From positions 248,001-312,000 of the forward strand of contig NZ_CANMNP010000002.1 of assembly GCF_947499295.1 (NCBI RefSeq): 64,000 bases of DNA. The letters run 5' to 3'. Source of the stretch: an uncultured Roseibium sp. (GTDB lineage: Bacteria; Pseudomonadota; Alphaproteobacteria; Rhizobiales; Stappiaceae). The notes beneath the pieces are model-generated. The model saw nothing but the letters and a program-made list of their open reading frames with translations. It did no database searches and was not told the origin of the DNA. The translations under genes and the position numbers were made by a program. The number at the start of each line of letters is the position of its first letter. The stretch's first letter is position 1. This document shows, piece by piece, positions 43,794 through 53,564 of this stretch.

Positions 43794-44993
43794 ATGTCCA
43801 AGACTGCATTATTCGGTAACTACGCAAGATCGAACCTGTCGTTTGATCATGGGGAAGGTGTCTGGCTTGTTACGAAAGACGGCCGACGATTCCTCGATTG
43901 CGGTTCCGGTATTGCTGTCAATTCCATCGGGCATAGCCATCCGCACCTGGTGTCGGCGCTACAGGAGCAGGCCGCAAAACTGTGGCACGTGTCCAACCTT
44001 CATCAGATACCGGAGGGCGAGCGCCTTGCGCAGCGCCTTTGCGACGCTTCTTTTGCCGAAAAGGTGCTTTTTGTGAATTCCGGCGCTGAAGCGATGGAAG
44101 CCGCCATCAAGTGCGCGCGCAGGTACCATTTCGACAAAGGACAGCCGGAACGCTACCATATCGTCACTTTCGAGGGAGCGTTCCACGGCCGGACACTGGG
44201 GACCATCGCCGCGGGCGGCCAAGCCAAATATCTGGAAGGATTTGGCCCGAAGGCACCGGGTTTCGATCAAGTGCCTGCAAACGATCTGGATGCTCTCAAG
44301 GCGGCCCTCGGACCGCAGACGGCGGCGATTGCGCTTGAACCTGTCCAGGGTGAGGGCGGTATTCGGGAGATCCCGACGGACTTCCTGCGTGCCGTGCGCC
44401 AGCTGTGTGACGATCAAGGTATCTTGTTGATCCTGGACGAAATCCAGACAGGCGTCGGGCGAACGGGCAAATTTTTTGCTCATGAGTGGAGCGGCATCGA
44501 GCCGGACATCATGGCTGTTGCCAAAGGCATTGGCGGTGGGTTCCCGATGGGTGCCTGTCTTGCGACCGCGGACTGCGCGGAAGCACTTGCACCGGGAACG
44601 CATGGAACGACTTTCGGCGGCAACCCTCTCGCGATGTCTGTCGGCAACGCCGTCCTGGACGTCGTGCTTGGTGACGGCTTTCTGGAAGATGTCCGACACA
44701 AAGGGCTCCATCTCAAGCAGAAGCTTGCGGGCCTCGTGGACAGTCATCCCAAAGTGCTGGATCAGGTGCGAGGCAACGGTCTGATGTTGGGCATACGGTG
44801 TGTTGTGCCCGTTGGTGAATATGTGGGTGCCGCGCGCGAAGCGGGCTTGCTGGCGGTGCCTGCGGGCGACAACGTGGTGCGCATCATGCCGCCGCTCACA
44901 ATTAGCGAAGATGAAATCTCAATTGCCGTAGAGCGCCTTGAAGACGCCGCGCTGGCGATCGAAGCGAAACTGGTGGAAGGAGCGGCAGAATGA
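43794..44993 (+). CDS. argD: Acetylornithine aminotransferase
   Basis: PLP enzyme of 399 aa transferring the amino group from glutamate to N-acetylglutamate semialdehyde in arginine synthesis; such enzymes often also act in lysine synthesis. Marks: [57 protein letters not shown] and the PLP lysine in [16 protein letters not shown] strong AGGAGA/AGAGG site precedes the ATG. The stop overlaps argF as ATGA. Confidence 0.96.
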   Translation: MSKTALFGNYARSNLSFDHGEGVWLVTKDGRRFLDCGSGIAVNSIGHSHPHLVSALQEQAAKLWHVSNLHQIPEGERLAQRLCDASFAEKVLFVNSGAEAMEAAIKCARRYHFDKGQPERYHIVTFEGAFHGRTLGTIAAGGQAKYLEGFGPKAPGFDQVPANDLDALKAALGPQTAAIALEPVQGEGGIREIPTDFLRAVRQLCDDQGILLILDEIQTGVGRTGKFFAHEWSGIEPDIMAVAKGIGGGFPMGACLATADCAEALAPGTHGTTFGGNPLAMSVGNAVLDVVLGDGFLEDVRHKGLHLKQKLAGLVDSHPKVLDQVRGNGLMLGIRCVVPVGEYVGAAREAGLLAVPAGDNVVRIMPPLTISEDEISIAVERLEDAALAIEAKLVEGAAE

Positions 44994-45919
44994 CCGCGAA
45001 CGGAAGCTACCGGAATTTTCTGGATCTGACTCAATTTGAAGGCGACGAACTGCGCACCATTCTCGACACCGGTCTCAAGATCAAGTCCAGCCGCAACGGT
45101 GTACGCCGCGGCGAAGGTCCGCTTGCGGGCAAGGTGCTGGCCATGATCTTCGAACAACCCTCGACACGCACGCGCATATCCTTTGATGTCGGCATGCGTG
45201 AGCTGGGCGGTGAAACCTTGATGCTGACCGGCACTGAAATGCAGCTGGGCCGGGGAGAAACCATTGCAGATACGGCCAAGGTTCTGTCGCGTTTCGTCGA
45301 TGCCATCATGATCCGTATCCTCGATCATCATGAACTCAATGAACTTGCCGAAAACGCAACCGTTCCGGTTATCAACGGGCTGACCAAAGTTTCACACCCC
45401 TGTCAGATCATGGCCGATGTGATGACGTTTGAAGAACATCGCGGATCTATCAGGGGCAAGAGCGTTGCCTGGACAGGCGACAACAACAACGTTCTGGCGT
45501 CGTGGGTTCACGCAGCCCCGCGTCTCGACTTCGAACTGCGCATTGCAACACCAGCCGAATTGGCACCGCCGCAAGACCTTATCGATGCTGCCCGCGCCAA
45601 GGGTGGTTCAATTATCGTGACCACAGACCCATATGAGGCGGTCAAGGGGACCGACTGTGTCGTGACCGACTGCTGGGTGTCCATGGGCGATGATGATGCG
45701 GAATCGCGTCACAATCTGCTCAGCGCCTATCAAGTGAACAAGCGTCTGATGTCGGAAGCGAACAACGACGCTTTGTTCATGCACTGCCTGCCGGCTCATC
45801 GCGGCGAGGAAGTGACGTCGGAAGTGATGGACGGTCCCAACTCTGTGGTGTTTGACGAAGCAGAAAACCGGCTCCATGCCCAGAAGGGTATTCTGGCCTG
45901 GTGCTTCGGCGCAAGTTAA
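44990..45919 (+). CDS. argF: Ornithine carbamoyltransferase
   Basis: Cytosolic enzyme of 309 aa making citrulline from ornithine and carbamoyl phosphate. Carbamoyl-phosphate site [35 protein letters not shown], ornithine/catalytic [15 protein letters not shown], all diagnostic. The ATG overlaps the argD stop. Followed 12 bases later by hslO, so a three-gene operon is likely. Confidence 0.97.
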   Translation: MTANGSYRNFLDLTQFEGDELRTILDTGLKIKSSRNGVRRGEGPLAGKVLAMIFEQPSTRTRISFDVGMRELGGETLMLTGTEMQLGRGETIADTAKVLSRFVDAIMIRILDHHELNELAENATVPVINGLTKVSHPCQIMADVMTFEEHRGSIRGKSVAWTGDNNNVLASWVHAAPRLDFELRIATPAELAPPQDLIDAARAKGGSIIVTTDPYEAVKGTDCVVTDCWVSMGDDDAESRHNLLSAYQVNKRLMSEANNDALFMHCLPAHRGEEVTSEVMDGPNSVVFDEAENRLHAQKGILAWCFGAS

Positions 45920-45931
45920 GGCAATTCCATC

Positions 45932-46906
45932 GTGGCATTGAATCTTGATGAATTGGGCATCACGCCCGCAGGGCTGGATGCTGTCCGGCCCTTTGCTGTT
46001 GAATCTCTGGACGTCCGGGGTCGTGCTGTTGCGCTCGGTCCGGTTTTGCAATCCATCCTGGACCGGCATGACTATCCGGAGCCGGTCTCTCGCCTTCTGG
46101 CCGAAGCGATCGTACTGACCTGCCTGCTGGGCACGTCGCTCAAGTTCGACGGGCGCTTCACCCTGCAGACACAGACGCAAGGGCCGGTATCCATGCTGGT
46201 TGTCGATTTTGCATCTCCAGATGCAATTCGTGCCTGTGCGACCTATGACGCTGACAGGGTCGAGGCGCTCATGGAAGCAGGAAAGGCGGCACCAGAGGCC
46301 CTGCTTGGCCACGGTCATCTCGCCATGACAATCGATCAGGGCCAGCATATGCAGCGCTACCAGGGCCTTGTGGAGCTGGACGGTGTCTCGCTGGAAGAGG
46401 TTGCTCGGCGGTATTTCGAACGGTCTGAGCAAATCCCGACTGAAGTCCGTCTTGCTGTCGGCGAACTCTTCACCAGACAGGAAGGCGAAAGCCCCGACCA
46501 GAGCTGGACCGCAGGCGGGGTGGTGGTGCAATTTCTGCCCGAGTCTCCCGAGCGGATGCGCCAGGCGGATCTGGATCCAGGCGATGCTCCGCATGGCACC
46601 GAACTTCACGAAGTTGAAGAAGACGACGCCTGGGTTGAAGCCAAGCTTTTGGTCGAAACAGTCAAGGATGTCGAGCTGACCGATCCGGAGGTCAGTGTAG
46701 AAATGTTGCTGTTCCGACTGTTCCATGAACGCGGTGTGCGTCTCTTCGAGCCTCAGCCCCTGTTGGACAAATGCCGCTGTTCGCGCGAGAAGATCGAAGG
46801 CGTTCTGGCTGGCTTCAGTGCTGAAGAAATCGAGCAGATGACAGTTGATGGAAAAATCGTCGTTACCTGTGAGTTCTGCAGCACCAAATACGAGTTCGAC
46901 GACTGA
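45932..46906 (+). CDS. hslO: Redox-regulated chaperone Hsp33
   Basis: Cytosolic holdase of 324 aa activated by oxidants. The C-terminal zinc-binding cysteine pairs appear as KCRCSREKIEG and VTCEFCSTKYEF, the HslO switch. The N-terminal folding domain is typical (LTCLLGTSLKFDGRFTLQTQ). Start is GTG at 45932 with a weak AAGG site; close to argF, so translational coupling is likely. Confidence 0.94.
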   Translation: MALNLDELGITPAGLDAVRPFAVESLDVRGRAVALGPVLQSILDRHDYPEPVSRLLAEAIVLTCLLGTSLKFDGRFTLQTQTQGPVSMLVVDFASPDAIRACATYDADRVEALMEAGKAAPEALLGHGHLAMTIDQGQHMQRYQGLVELDGVSLEEVARRYFERSEQIPTEVRLAVGELFTRQEGESPDQSWTAGGVVVQFLPESPERMRQADLDPGDAPHGTELHEVEEDDAWVEAKLLVETVKDVELTDPEVSVEMLLFRLFHERGVRLFEPQPLLDKCRCSREKIEGVLAGFSAEEIEQMTVDGKIVVTCEFCSTKYEFDD

Positions 46907-47126
46907 ACGAATGCAGGAACTGGCGCTCAGTTAATTGTGTGCCCGTTCCCCTTTCCGAAACGCAATCGCCGCTTTCAGCAACATTCTGTTACACTTTTCA
47001 ACGTGCCAAACGTCATATCCGCGCTTATGTGACTCTTGAATTTTGCATCGCGAAGGAAATTTATCCTTCGAACCGGCAAAGCAATGCTTGGCCTTAGAAG
47101 CGTCTTGACCTCCGGGTGCACAGAAC

Positions 47127-48542
47127 ATGCTGCAGTCTATTAAGTCCGAAACCGCCAACACGCAGGTCTCTGAAGTCCTGCCACCTGAACACAGGGAGCA
47201 GGACCGGCGGCCCGGACGGATCGCGACTGTGCTAAAGGCCCTACTTCAGGCTTTACTTGCATTTGCCATACTGTTTGGTGCGGTGACAGGCATGAACTCG
47301 CTTGTTGCAACCAAACCCGATGTTCCCAAGCGGCCTGTCCAGGAAAAGAGTTACGCCGTTACCACGGTTGAAGCCGTGCGCGGCGATTATGCTCCGATGA
47401 TCAATGTTTTCGGCGAAACAATGGCCGGACGTGAAGTTGATTTGAGGACGCTGGTTGCCGGTGAGGTGGTTGAGGTTCATCCGGACCTGAAAGCGGGTGG
47501 CCAGGTTGCGCAGGGTGAAGTGCTGGTCGCAATCGATCGCTTCGACTACGAGGGCGCGGTGACCGAGGCGGAGGCCAATATGGCAGAAGCGCAGGCAGCC
47601 CTGGTGGAAAGCGAAGGCCGGGTTCGGCTGGAAAAGGCAAATGTTATCCGGGTCAAGGAACAACTGGATTTTGCTGCGCGTGATCTGGAACGAGCACAGG
47701 AGCTTTTGGGCAGAGGGGCGGTTACCGAGCGGACCCTCGATGAGCGAAAGCTTCTTGTCTCTCAGCGGCAGCAGTCGCTGGAACAGACCGAAAATTCTCT
47801 TGCCTTGGAAGAGGCAAAGGTGGTTCAGCAAAAGGCTGCCATCAAACGGCTGGAATGGCGCATGGAGAATGCAGAGCGTCAGCTGAGCAACACAATCTTG
47901 AGGGCTCCGTTTGACGCGATTGTGCGCTCAGAGGAAGCGGAGCCTGGTCGGCTCGTCAATGTCAATGACGCCGTTGTCTCGCTCTATAGCAGCGACGAAT
48001 TCGAAGTGCGGTTCACTTTATCGGACAACCAGTATGGTCGTCTGCTCACTGAAAGTGGCACGGTTGTCGGGCGGTCTGTGGAGGTGACCTGGTTCCTGGG
48101 CAATGTTCCTATCAGCTATAGGGCCGTTGTTACGCGCATCGGTGCGGACGTTGCCAGTACCAGAGGCGGTGTCGACTTGATCGCCTCTATTGAAAGTAAA
48201 GGCGTGGATGTACCTCTTCGCCCTGGCGCATTTGTGGAAGTTTCCGTACCTGACCAGACCTATGCCGACAGCTTCCGCATTCCCGAAACCGCATACTATG
48301 GCGAAGGGACTGTCTACGTCGTCAAGGATGACAGGCTTGAACGGCGCGCGGTGATGGCGCTTGCCATTGATGACGGCTTCATCCTGGTGAAAGGGGATCT
48401 TGAGCCGGGAGAAACGCTGCTCGTGACACGTATACCCGAAGCTGGAGAAGGCCTGCTCGTGCAGGACATCGCATCCGGTGACGAGGGCACTGCCTCGCAG
48501 AATGCCAGTCAGACGGACGCCGCTTCCGGCGACAATCGGTAA
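47127..48542 (+). CDS. RND efflux periplasmic adaptor subunit (HlyD/MFP type)
   Basis: Membrane-anchored adaptor of 471 aa linking an RND pump to the outer-membrane channel. An N-terminal basic segment is followed by one membrane helix (about 38-58), a lipoyl-like half (VDLRTLVAGEVVEVHPDLKAG), a long coiled-coil hairpin (about 130-260, e.g. EQTENSLALEEAKVVQQKAA) and the second lipoyl and beta-barrel parts (LRAPFDAIVRSEEAEPGRLV; RPGAFVEVSVPDQ). The ribosome site is poor. The pump gene follows after 11 bases. Not a lipoprotein, unlike AcrA. Confidence 0.92.
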   Translation: MLQSIKSETANTQVSEVLPPEHREQDRRPGRIATVLKALLQALLAFAILFGAVTGMNSLVATKPDVPKRPVQEKSYAVTTVEAVRGDYAPMINVFGETMAGREVDLRTLVAGEVVEVHPDLKAGGQVAQGEVLVAIDRFDYEGAVTEAEANMAEAQAALVESEGRVRLEKANVIRVKEQLDFAARDLERAQELLGRGAVTERTLDERKLLVSQRQQSLEQTENSLALEEAKVVQQKAAIKRLEWRMENAERQLSNTILRAPFDAIVRSEEAEPGRLVNVNDAVVSLYSSDEFEVRFTLSDNQYGRLLTESGTVVGRSVEVTWFLGNVPISYRAVVTRIGADVASTRGGVDLIASIESKGVDVPLRPGAFVEVSVPDQTYADSFRIPETAYYGEGTVYVVKDDRLERRAVMALAIDDGFILVKGDLEPGETLLVTRIPEAGEGLLVQDIASGDEGTASQNASQTDAASGDNR

Positions 48543-48553
48543 AGGGACGGCTG

Positions 48554-51500
48554 ATGGTTTTTGAAGGAAAGTCCCGCGGTCTGCTCGAGGTCATTGTTCG
48601 TCACCCCAATGCGGCCAATCTCATTATGGCCGTCATGGTGCTCTTCGGTGCGTATGGGCTTGCAAAGCTCAATACGCAGTTTTTTCCGACCGTCAAGACA
48701 GAGATGATCACTGTTTCGATCACCTGGCCTGGCGCAAGCGCTGAGGATGTTACATCGAATATTTTGGAAGTGGTCGAGCCGGAATTGCGGTTTTTGGACA
48801 GTCTCGATGAAATCATCTCCTACGGACGGGAAAGCAGCGCGACGATCAGAATGGAGTTTCTGGAAGGTGCCAACATGCAGGTGGCACTATCTGACGTCGA
48901 ACAGGCCATTTCGAACATTACGACGCTACCAATAGATTCAGAAACGCCTGTCATATCTTCCAATACGTTTACCGATGGCGTTGCTACCATCGCGCTGCGA
49001 GGTCCGTTCTCTGAGGACGCGTTGAAGGTGTTCGCCCGGCAGATCCGGGATGACCTTCTTGCGCGCGGGATCGACAAGGTGGAGTTGAACGGCTACCGGT
49101 CACCGGAATATCTCGTTGAGGTACCAGAACGGGAATTGCGTCGGCTGGACCTGACCATTTCCGACGTTGCCAGTCAGATTTCCGGAAACACTATCGATCT
49201 TCCTGCGGGCAGTCTTGACGGCGCCGTGGAGCGCCAGATCCGCGCATTATCGGAGCAGCGGTCACCAGAGGCTGTCGGTCGAATTGATGTAAAGTCCTTC
49301 GCAACGGGCGAAAAAACGCTGGTCAAGGACATTGCAGATGTCAGCCGCGATTTCGATACGGGTGAAGATCAGGGGTTTTCGAACGGAACCCGCGCAATAG
49401 AATTGCAGATCCTGCGGGCGGAAAACACTGATACCTTGAAGGCAGCACAGATCGTCGACGACTATTTGGCCGAAATCAGCCCGCAACTACCGCAGTCGCT
49501 CGAATTGTTGAAATACGATGTCCGTGCCGATGCGGTCAAAGGACGAATTACACTGCTGGTCGAAAACGGTCTGACCGGCTTGGTGCTTGTCGTCGGGATC
49601 CTGTTTCTCTTCCTCAATTCCAGGATTGCTTTCTGGGTTGCCGCCGGCATACCCGTTGCAATGATGGCCACACTCGGGATCATGTGGCTGATGAGCGAGA
49701 GCATCAACATGATTTCCATGTTCGCGCTCATCATGATGTTGGGTGTGATTGTCGATGACGCGATTGTCGTTGGCGAACACACTGCAACGCGGCAGGCCAT
49801 GGGCGACTCACCCGAAAACGCGGCAATCATCGGAGCCTCGACCATGTTTGCTCCGATATTTGCTGCCAGCGCCACAACCATTGCTGCCTTTCTGCCGATC
49901 CTCCTGATCAGCGATGTGCTTGGGCAGATCATGGGCACGCTGCCGGTCGTGGTCGTCGCGGTGGTCATTGCGTCGGTGATCGAATGCTTTCTCATTCTAC
50001 CTGGACACCTGTCCCATGCGCTTGGAAGTCGGCCGGGTTGGAGCTGGTGGCGGGTGGCAATTCTGGCTGCAGCACCGGCATTCTTCCTGACAGGCCTGGT
50101 AACGCAGCCGGATCTTTCAGTGCCGCCCTTCCTGGATGTGATCGATGATCCGTTGCGCGCCCTGAAAGACACTGTCGGAATATTCGCCTTCGAAGTCATT
50201 CTGATCGCCTGCTGTTTCCTTCTCGCTGTTGCGGTTGAGACCCTTCTGGCAGCCTTGCGGCGCAGCAAACGACGTGATCAGGGTGCAGAAAGACCAAGCT
50301 TGTTCCGGCGCGGGTTTGACGGCGGGTTCAACTGGATCCGGGATTATCCATTCAGAGCGTTGGTGTCTGCGGCGGTTCACTGGCGCTATGTGACCTTAGC
50401 CATCGCGATTGCTGCCTTGATACTTGCCGTCGGGCTGGTGCGCGGCGGACGTGTCGGTTTCACGTTCTTTCCCTCTCCTGAGGCTGAAAACCTCACGGCG
50501 TCCGTGTTCTTCCATGCCGGCATTCCCGAAGAGCAGGCCATCGAAGGTATTTTGATCATCGAAAAGGCCCTGAAGGAAGCTGAAGCCAAACTGACCGAGG
50601 GACTGGATCAATCCCTTGTCAGGGCAACCTATGTCACGCTGGGGTCCGCTGGAAACAATCGCGGCGACAATATTGCCAGCATTTCGGTTCAGTTGACCCT
50701 TTCGGAAGAAAGAACCGTGCGAACACCGGAAATCGTGCGTGCCTGGCGAGCGGCACTTCCCGCCATCCCCGGCACCTCACGGATCGCGATTGCGGAAAGA
50801 CGCGGCGGGCCTCCTGGCAGGGACTTGGATATCCGCCTTACCGGAGCACCTCTGCAGGATCTGAAGGCAGCCGCTCAAGAGTTGCAGCAGGAACTGTCCG
50901 CTTTTCCCGGCACAAGCGGCGTGGAAGACGATCTGCCCTATGGCAAGCCTGAGCTTCTGGTCGAGTTGACCCCGCGCGGCAGGACGCTCGGATTTACGGT
51001 CGAAAGCGCAGCACGACAGATCCGCAACGCGTTTGAGGGAAATATTGCCAGACGTTTTGCGGAAGGCGATGAAGAAGTTGCCGTCCGGGTGAAACAGGTG
51101 TTTGACCAGAACGGTACGGCGGCGCTTCGTCAACTTTCGCTCAAAACACCAGCTGGTGAGTTCGTGCCCTTGACCGAAGTGGTCAATCTGACAGATGCGC
51201 AGGGCTTTTCAGTGATCCTCAGGCGAGATGGCAAGACGGTTGTCACGGTTGTTGCCGATGTCGACAGCACCATCACTTCCAACAACGAGATTATCGCCGA
51301 ACTCAATAAGGCATTTCTGCCGGAACTCGCGCAGAATTACGGTCTTGAATATTCCTTTGCAGGACGTGCCGAGGAACAGTCAAACGCCTTTTCGGATCTT
51401 CTGACCGGGGTGATGATGGCGGTTGCCGGTATTTACATCATCCTGGCGGCGATCTTCGCCAGCTACTCCAGACCGCTTGTGGTCATGTCGATCATCCCCT

Positions 51501-51958
51501 TCGGTATCGTCGGGGCGATTGTCGGCCACTATCTCATGGGCTTCAATCTCACAATCTTGAGTATGATCGGGTTGCTCGGGCTGGCTGGCATTCTGGTCAA
51601 CAACTCGATCATTCTCGTTGCCCGGTTCGAAGAGCGCCGGAAGCTTGGAGAGGAGCTCTATTCGGCAGCAGTCGGATCCAGTTGTGATCGATTGAGGGCG
51701 GTCCTATTGACATCCATGACCACAATCGGAGGCTTGCTTCCTCTGATGTTCGAAACCAGCCTTCAGGCCCAGTTCCTGCTGCCGATGGCAATTACCATTG
51801 TGTTCGGACTGGCAACGGCAACCGCGCTTGTGCTTGTTCTGGTGCCCGCCCTGATCAAGATCGGAGATGACCTTGCCGGGCTGGTTCAGATACGTCGCAG
51901 CCGCCGGCAGTTGCCGGCACCGGCGCCGGGTGGGCGCGGGATCACTCCCGCCGAATGA
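48554..51958 (+). CDS. RND efflux pump inner-membrane subunit with an extra membrane insertion
   Basis: Proton-driven exporter of 1134 aa of the AcrB/HAE-1 superfamily, about 90 residues longer than usual. The proton-relay pair is present in MMLGVIVDDAIVVGEH. Normal porter domains and twelve core helices are visible. Between helices 6 and 7 an insert of about 80 residues (roughly 495-575) adds two more hydrophobic segments (VAILAAAPAFFLTGLV and FEVILIACCFLLAVAVETLL) around a charged loop. The final residues are Pro/Arg-rich. Operon partner of the adaptor; no outer-membrane factor gene is adjacent. Substrate unknown. Confidence 0.92.
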   Translation: MVFEGKSRGLLEVIVRHPNAANLIMAVMVLFGAYGLAKLNTQFFPTVKTEMITVSITWPGASAEDVTSNILEVVEPELRFLDSLDEIISYGRESSATIRMEFLEGANMQVALSDVEQAISNITTLPIDSETPVISSNTFTDGVATIALRGPFSEDALKVFARQIRDDLLARGIDKVELNGYRSPEYLVEVPERELRRLDLTISDVASQISGNTIDLPAGSLDGAVERQIRALSEQRSPEAVGRIDVKSFATGEKTLVKDIADVSRDFDTGEDQGFSNGTRAIELQILRAENTDTLKAAQIVDDYLAEISPQLPQSLELLKYDVRADAVKGRITLLVENGLTGLVLVVGILFLFLNSRIAFWVAAGIPVAMMATLGIMWLMSESINMISMFALIMMLGVIVDDAIVVGEHTATRQAMGDSPENAAIIGASTMFAPIFAASATTIAAFLPILLISDVLGQIMGTLPVVVVAVVIASVIECFLILPGHLSHALGSRPGWSWWRVAILAAAPAFFLTGLVTQPDLSVPPFLDVIDDPLRALKDTVGIFAFEVILIACCFLLAVAVETLLAALRRSKRRDQGAERPSLFRRGFDGGFNWIRDYPFRALVSAAVHWRYVTLAIAIAALILAVGLVRGGRVGFTFFPSPEAENLTASVFFHAGIPEEQAIEGILIIEKALKEAEAKLTEGLDQSLVRATYVTLGSAGNNRGDNIASISVQLTLSEERTVRTPEIVRAWRAALPAIPGTSRIAIAERRGGPPGRDLDIRLTGAPLQDLKAAAQELQQELSAFPGTSGVEDDLPYGKPELLVELTPRGRTLGFTVESAARQIRNAFEGNIARRFAEGDEEVAVRVKQVFDQNGTAALRQLSLKTPAGEFVPLTEVVNLTDAQGFSVILRRDGKTVVTVVADVDSTITSNNEIIAELNKAFLPELAQNYGLEYSFAGRAEEQSNAFSDLLTGVMMAVAGIYIILAAIFASYSRPLVVMSIIPFGIVGAIVGHYLMGFNLTILSMIGLLGLAGILVNNSIILVARFEERRKLGEELYSAAVGSSCDRLRAVLLTSMTTIGGLLPLMFETSLQAQFLLPMAITIVFGLATATALVLVLVPALIKIGDDLAGLVQIRRSRRQLPAPAPGGRGITPAE

Positions 51959-52600
51959 TCAAAGGTCTTGGGCGAAGTTTGCCGTTGCCTCGGCCGCAAT
52001 TTCGATATTGCCGTCGAGCGTTGCCGGGGATCTTCCGCGCGGACCGAAATCGTGGTTTCCGTCCTCCAGATAGGAGAGGGACACGTGATCCGGCAGCTTG
52101 ATCTCGTCCAATTCAGCTTTGTTGCCAAACGGATCCCTCTCTCCCTGCAGGATCAGAACGGGTCGTTTTGCGTCTTCGATCGGAGACATTCGCCAGTCCG
52201 CATCCGGTTTGCCTGCCGGATGGAAGGGATACCCGAAACAGCAAATGCCTTTAACCCGTGTAGGCAAAGACCCGCCGCCGCCCAGCATCGCAGCGACACG
52301 CCCACCCATGGACTTGCCACCAATCAGCAAAGGGCCTTCGGTTTCCGCCAGGGTTGCCTGTAGTGCCGTTTGGAATTCACTGATCAGCTTGTCCGCGCGC
52401 GGTGGCGGACGCTTGGAACCGCCGGTCCGGCGTCCGGCCATATAGGAAAATTCGAACCGCGCAACAGCCACGCCTTGCAGAACCAGCGCTGTGGCGAGCT
52501 TTCCCATGAAGGTTGAATCCATCGGTGCACCGGCGCCGTGGGCAAGCAATAGGCTGGCGTGGGCGGGCGTGTCGGGTCGGGTCCAGAGAAAGGCGCTCAT
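51959..52600 (-). CDS. Alpha/beta hydrolase (KAT/TEX30-like family)
   Basis: Soluble hydrolase of 213 aa. The start at 52600 is chosen because the fold begins there (SAFLWTRPDTPAHASLLLAHGAGAPMDS). The oxyanion region LLAHGAGAPMD, nucleophile elbow LIGGKSMGGRVAAML with the Ser, Asp in LILQGERDPFGNK and His in DGNHDFGPR make a complete catalytic triad. Resembles the small TEX30/KAT-like hydrolases of unknown substrate. Convergent with the RND gene, the two stops meeting end to end. Confidence 0.85.
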   Translation of the reverse strand: MSAFLWTRPDTPAHASLLLAHGAGAPMDSTFMGKLATALVLQGVAVARFEFSYMAGRRTGGSKRPPPRADKLISEFQTALQATLAETEGPLLIGGKSMGGRVAAMLGGGGSLPTRVKGICCFGYPFHPAGKPDADWRMSPIEDAKRPVLILQGERDPFGNKAELDEIKLPDHVSLSYLEDGNHDFGPRGRSPATLDGNIEIAAEATANFAQDL

Positions 52601-52712
52601 GATGATGTGATCTGTCGCAGGGGTATTTGATGTAAAAGGCGGTAGTATCTGGCGTATAGAGCCGGGGACGCCTTTGCAAGGCGCATGATCCATTCCGCAA
52701 TGACGAGGCCCA

Positions 52713-53564
52713 ATGTTTGAACAGCTGGATATCAATCAGGTTCGCATGGCCTGTTTTGCCGGCATTTTCCTGCTTATGGCTCTGCTCGAAGCGGGTTTGC
52801 CACGTCGGCAGATGAAAAGCAGCAGGCTGAAGCGCTGGCCAACCAACTGGGGCATAATCTTCCTGGATGCGCTGCTGGTGCGCCTCATCTTCCCGATCGG
52901 CGGTGTGGGTCTTGCCCTTCTGGCACAGGAACAGGGATGGGGGCTCTTTAGCCTCTTGGGTTGGGGCGGTCTCGTTGCCGGCGTGTTGACATTTCTCGTA
53001 CTTGATTTTGCTGTCTGGGGCCAGCATGTCGTGTCACACAAAGTGCCGATTTTCTGGCGAATCCACCGGATGCACCACGCTGACAGCGAAGTCGATGCCA
53101 CTACGGCGCTGCGTTTTCACCCTATAGAAATCCTTCTGTCCTTTGTCTGGAAGGGGCTGGTGATCGTCGCGCTTGGCGGTCCCTGGGAAGCCGTCCTGAT
53201 CTTCGAGATTGTGCTGAATGCTTCAGCCGTCTTCAGCCATGCCAACTTTCGTATCCCCGCAGGACTGGACAATATCCTGCGCTTCGTCATCGTCACGCCG
53301 GACATGCACCGCATCCATCACTCGGTGCTGCGCCGGGAAACCGATTCCAACTACGGTTTCTATCTTTCTATCTGGGACAGGCTCTTCGGCACCTATGTGG
53401 AAGAACCGGAAAAAGGCCATGACGGCATGGAAATCGGTCTTGGACCGGCGCTGACGCCGCGTGCGCATTCGTTTCCCTTCAGCCTCGCAATTCCTTTCCT
53501 GGCAAATGGCGACACCAGGCCGGAAAGAAAAAGCGGACTGAAAAAGAAGGTGGACCGTCAGTAA
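52713..53564 (+). CDS. Fatty acid hydroxylase/sterol desaturase family membrane protein
   Basis: Membrane di-iron enzyme of 283 aa. Histidine boxes: WGQHVVSHKVPIFWRIHRMHH, LRFHPIEILL, FSHANFRIP and TPDMHRIHHSV, spaced as in the FA_hydroxylase family, with four membrane helices (about 8-25, 45-65, 80-105, 145-165). Likely hydroxylates or desaturates a lipid or carotenoid-like substrate; exact substrate not deducible. The 3' end overlaps the convergent gene by 7 bases. Confidence 0.9.
   Translation: MFEQLDINQVRMACFAGIFLLMALLEAGLPRRQMKSSRLKRWPTNWGIIFLDALLVRLIFPIGGVGLALLAQEQGWGLFSLLGWGGLVAGVLTFLVLDFAVWGQHVVSHKVPIFWRIHRMHHADSEVDATTALRFHPIEILLSFVWKGLVIVALGGPWEAVLIFEIVLNASAVFSHANFRIPAGLDNILRFVIVTPDMHRIHHSVLRRETDSNYGFYLSIWDRLFGTYVEEPEKGHDGMEIGLGPALTPRAHSFPFSLAIPFLANGDTRPERKSGLKKKVDRQ

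Noticed and set aside
45608-46726. 372-codon minus-strand frame across argF and hslO
   Set aside because: Long antisense frame caused by codon bias of two well-supported genes; no family signal.
46931-47161. Minus-strand frame upstream of the RND adaptor
   Set aside because: No motif, poor start, and it overlaps the adaptor start region.
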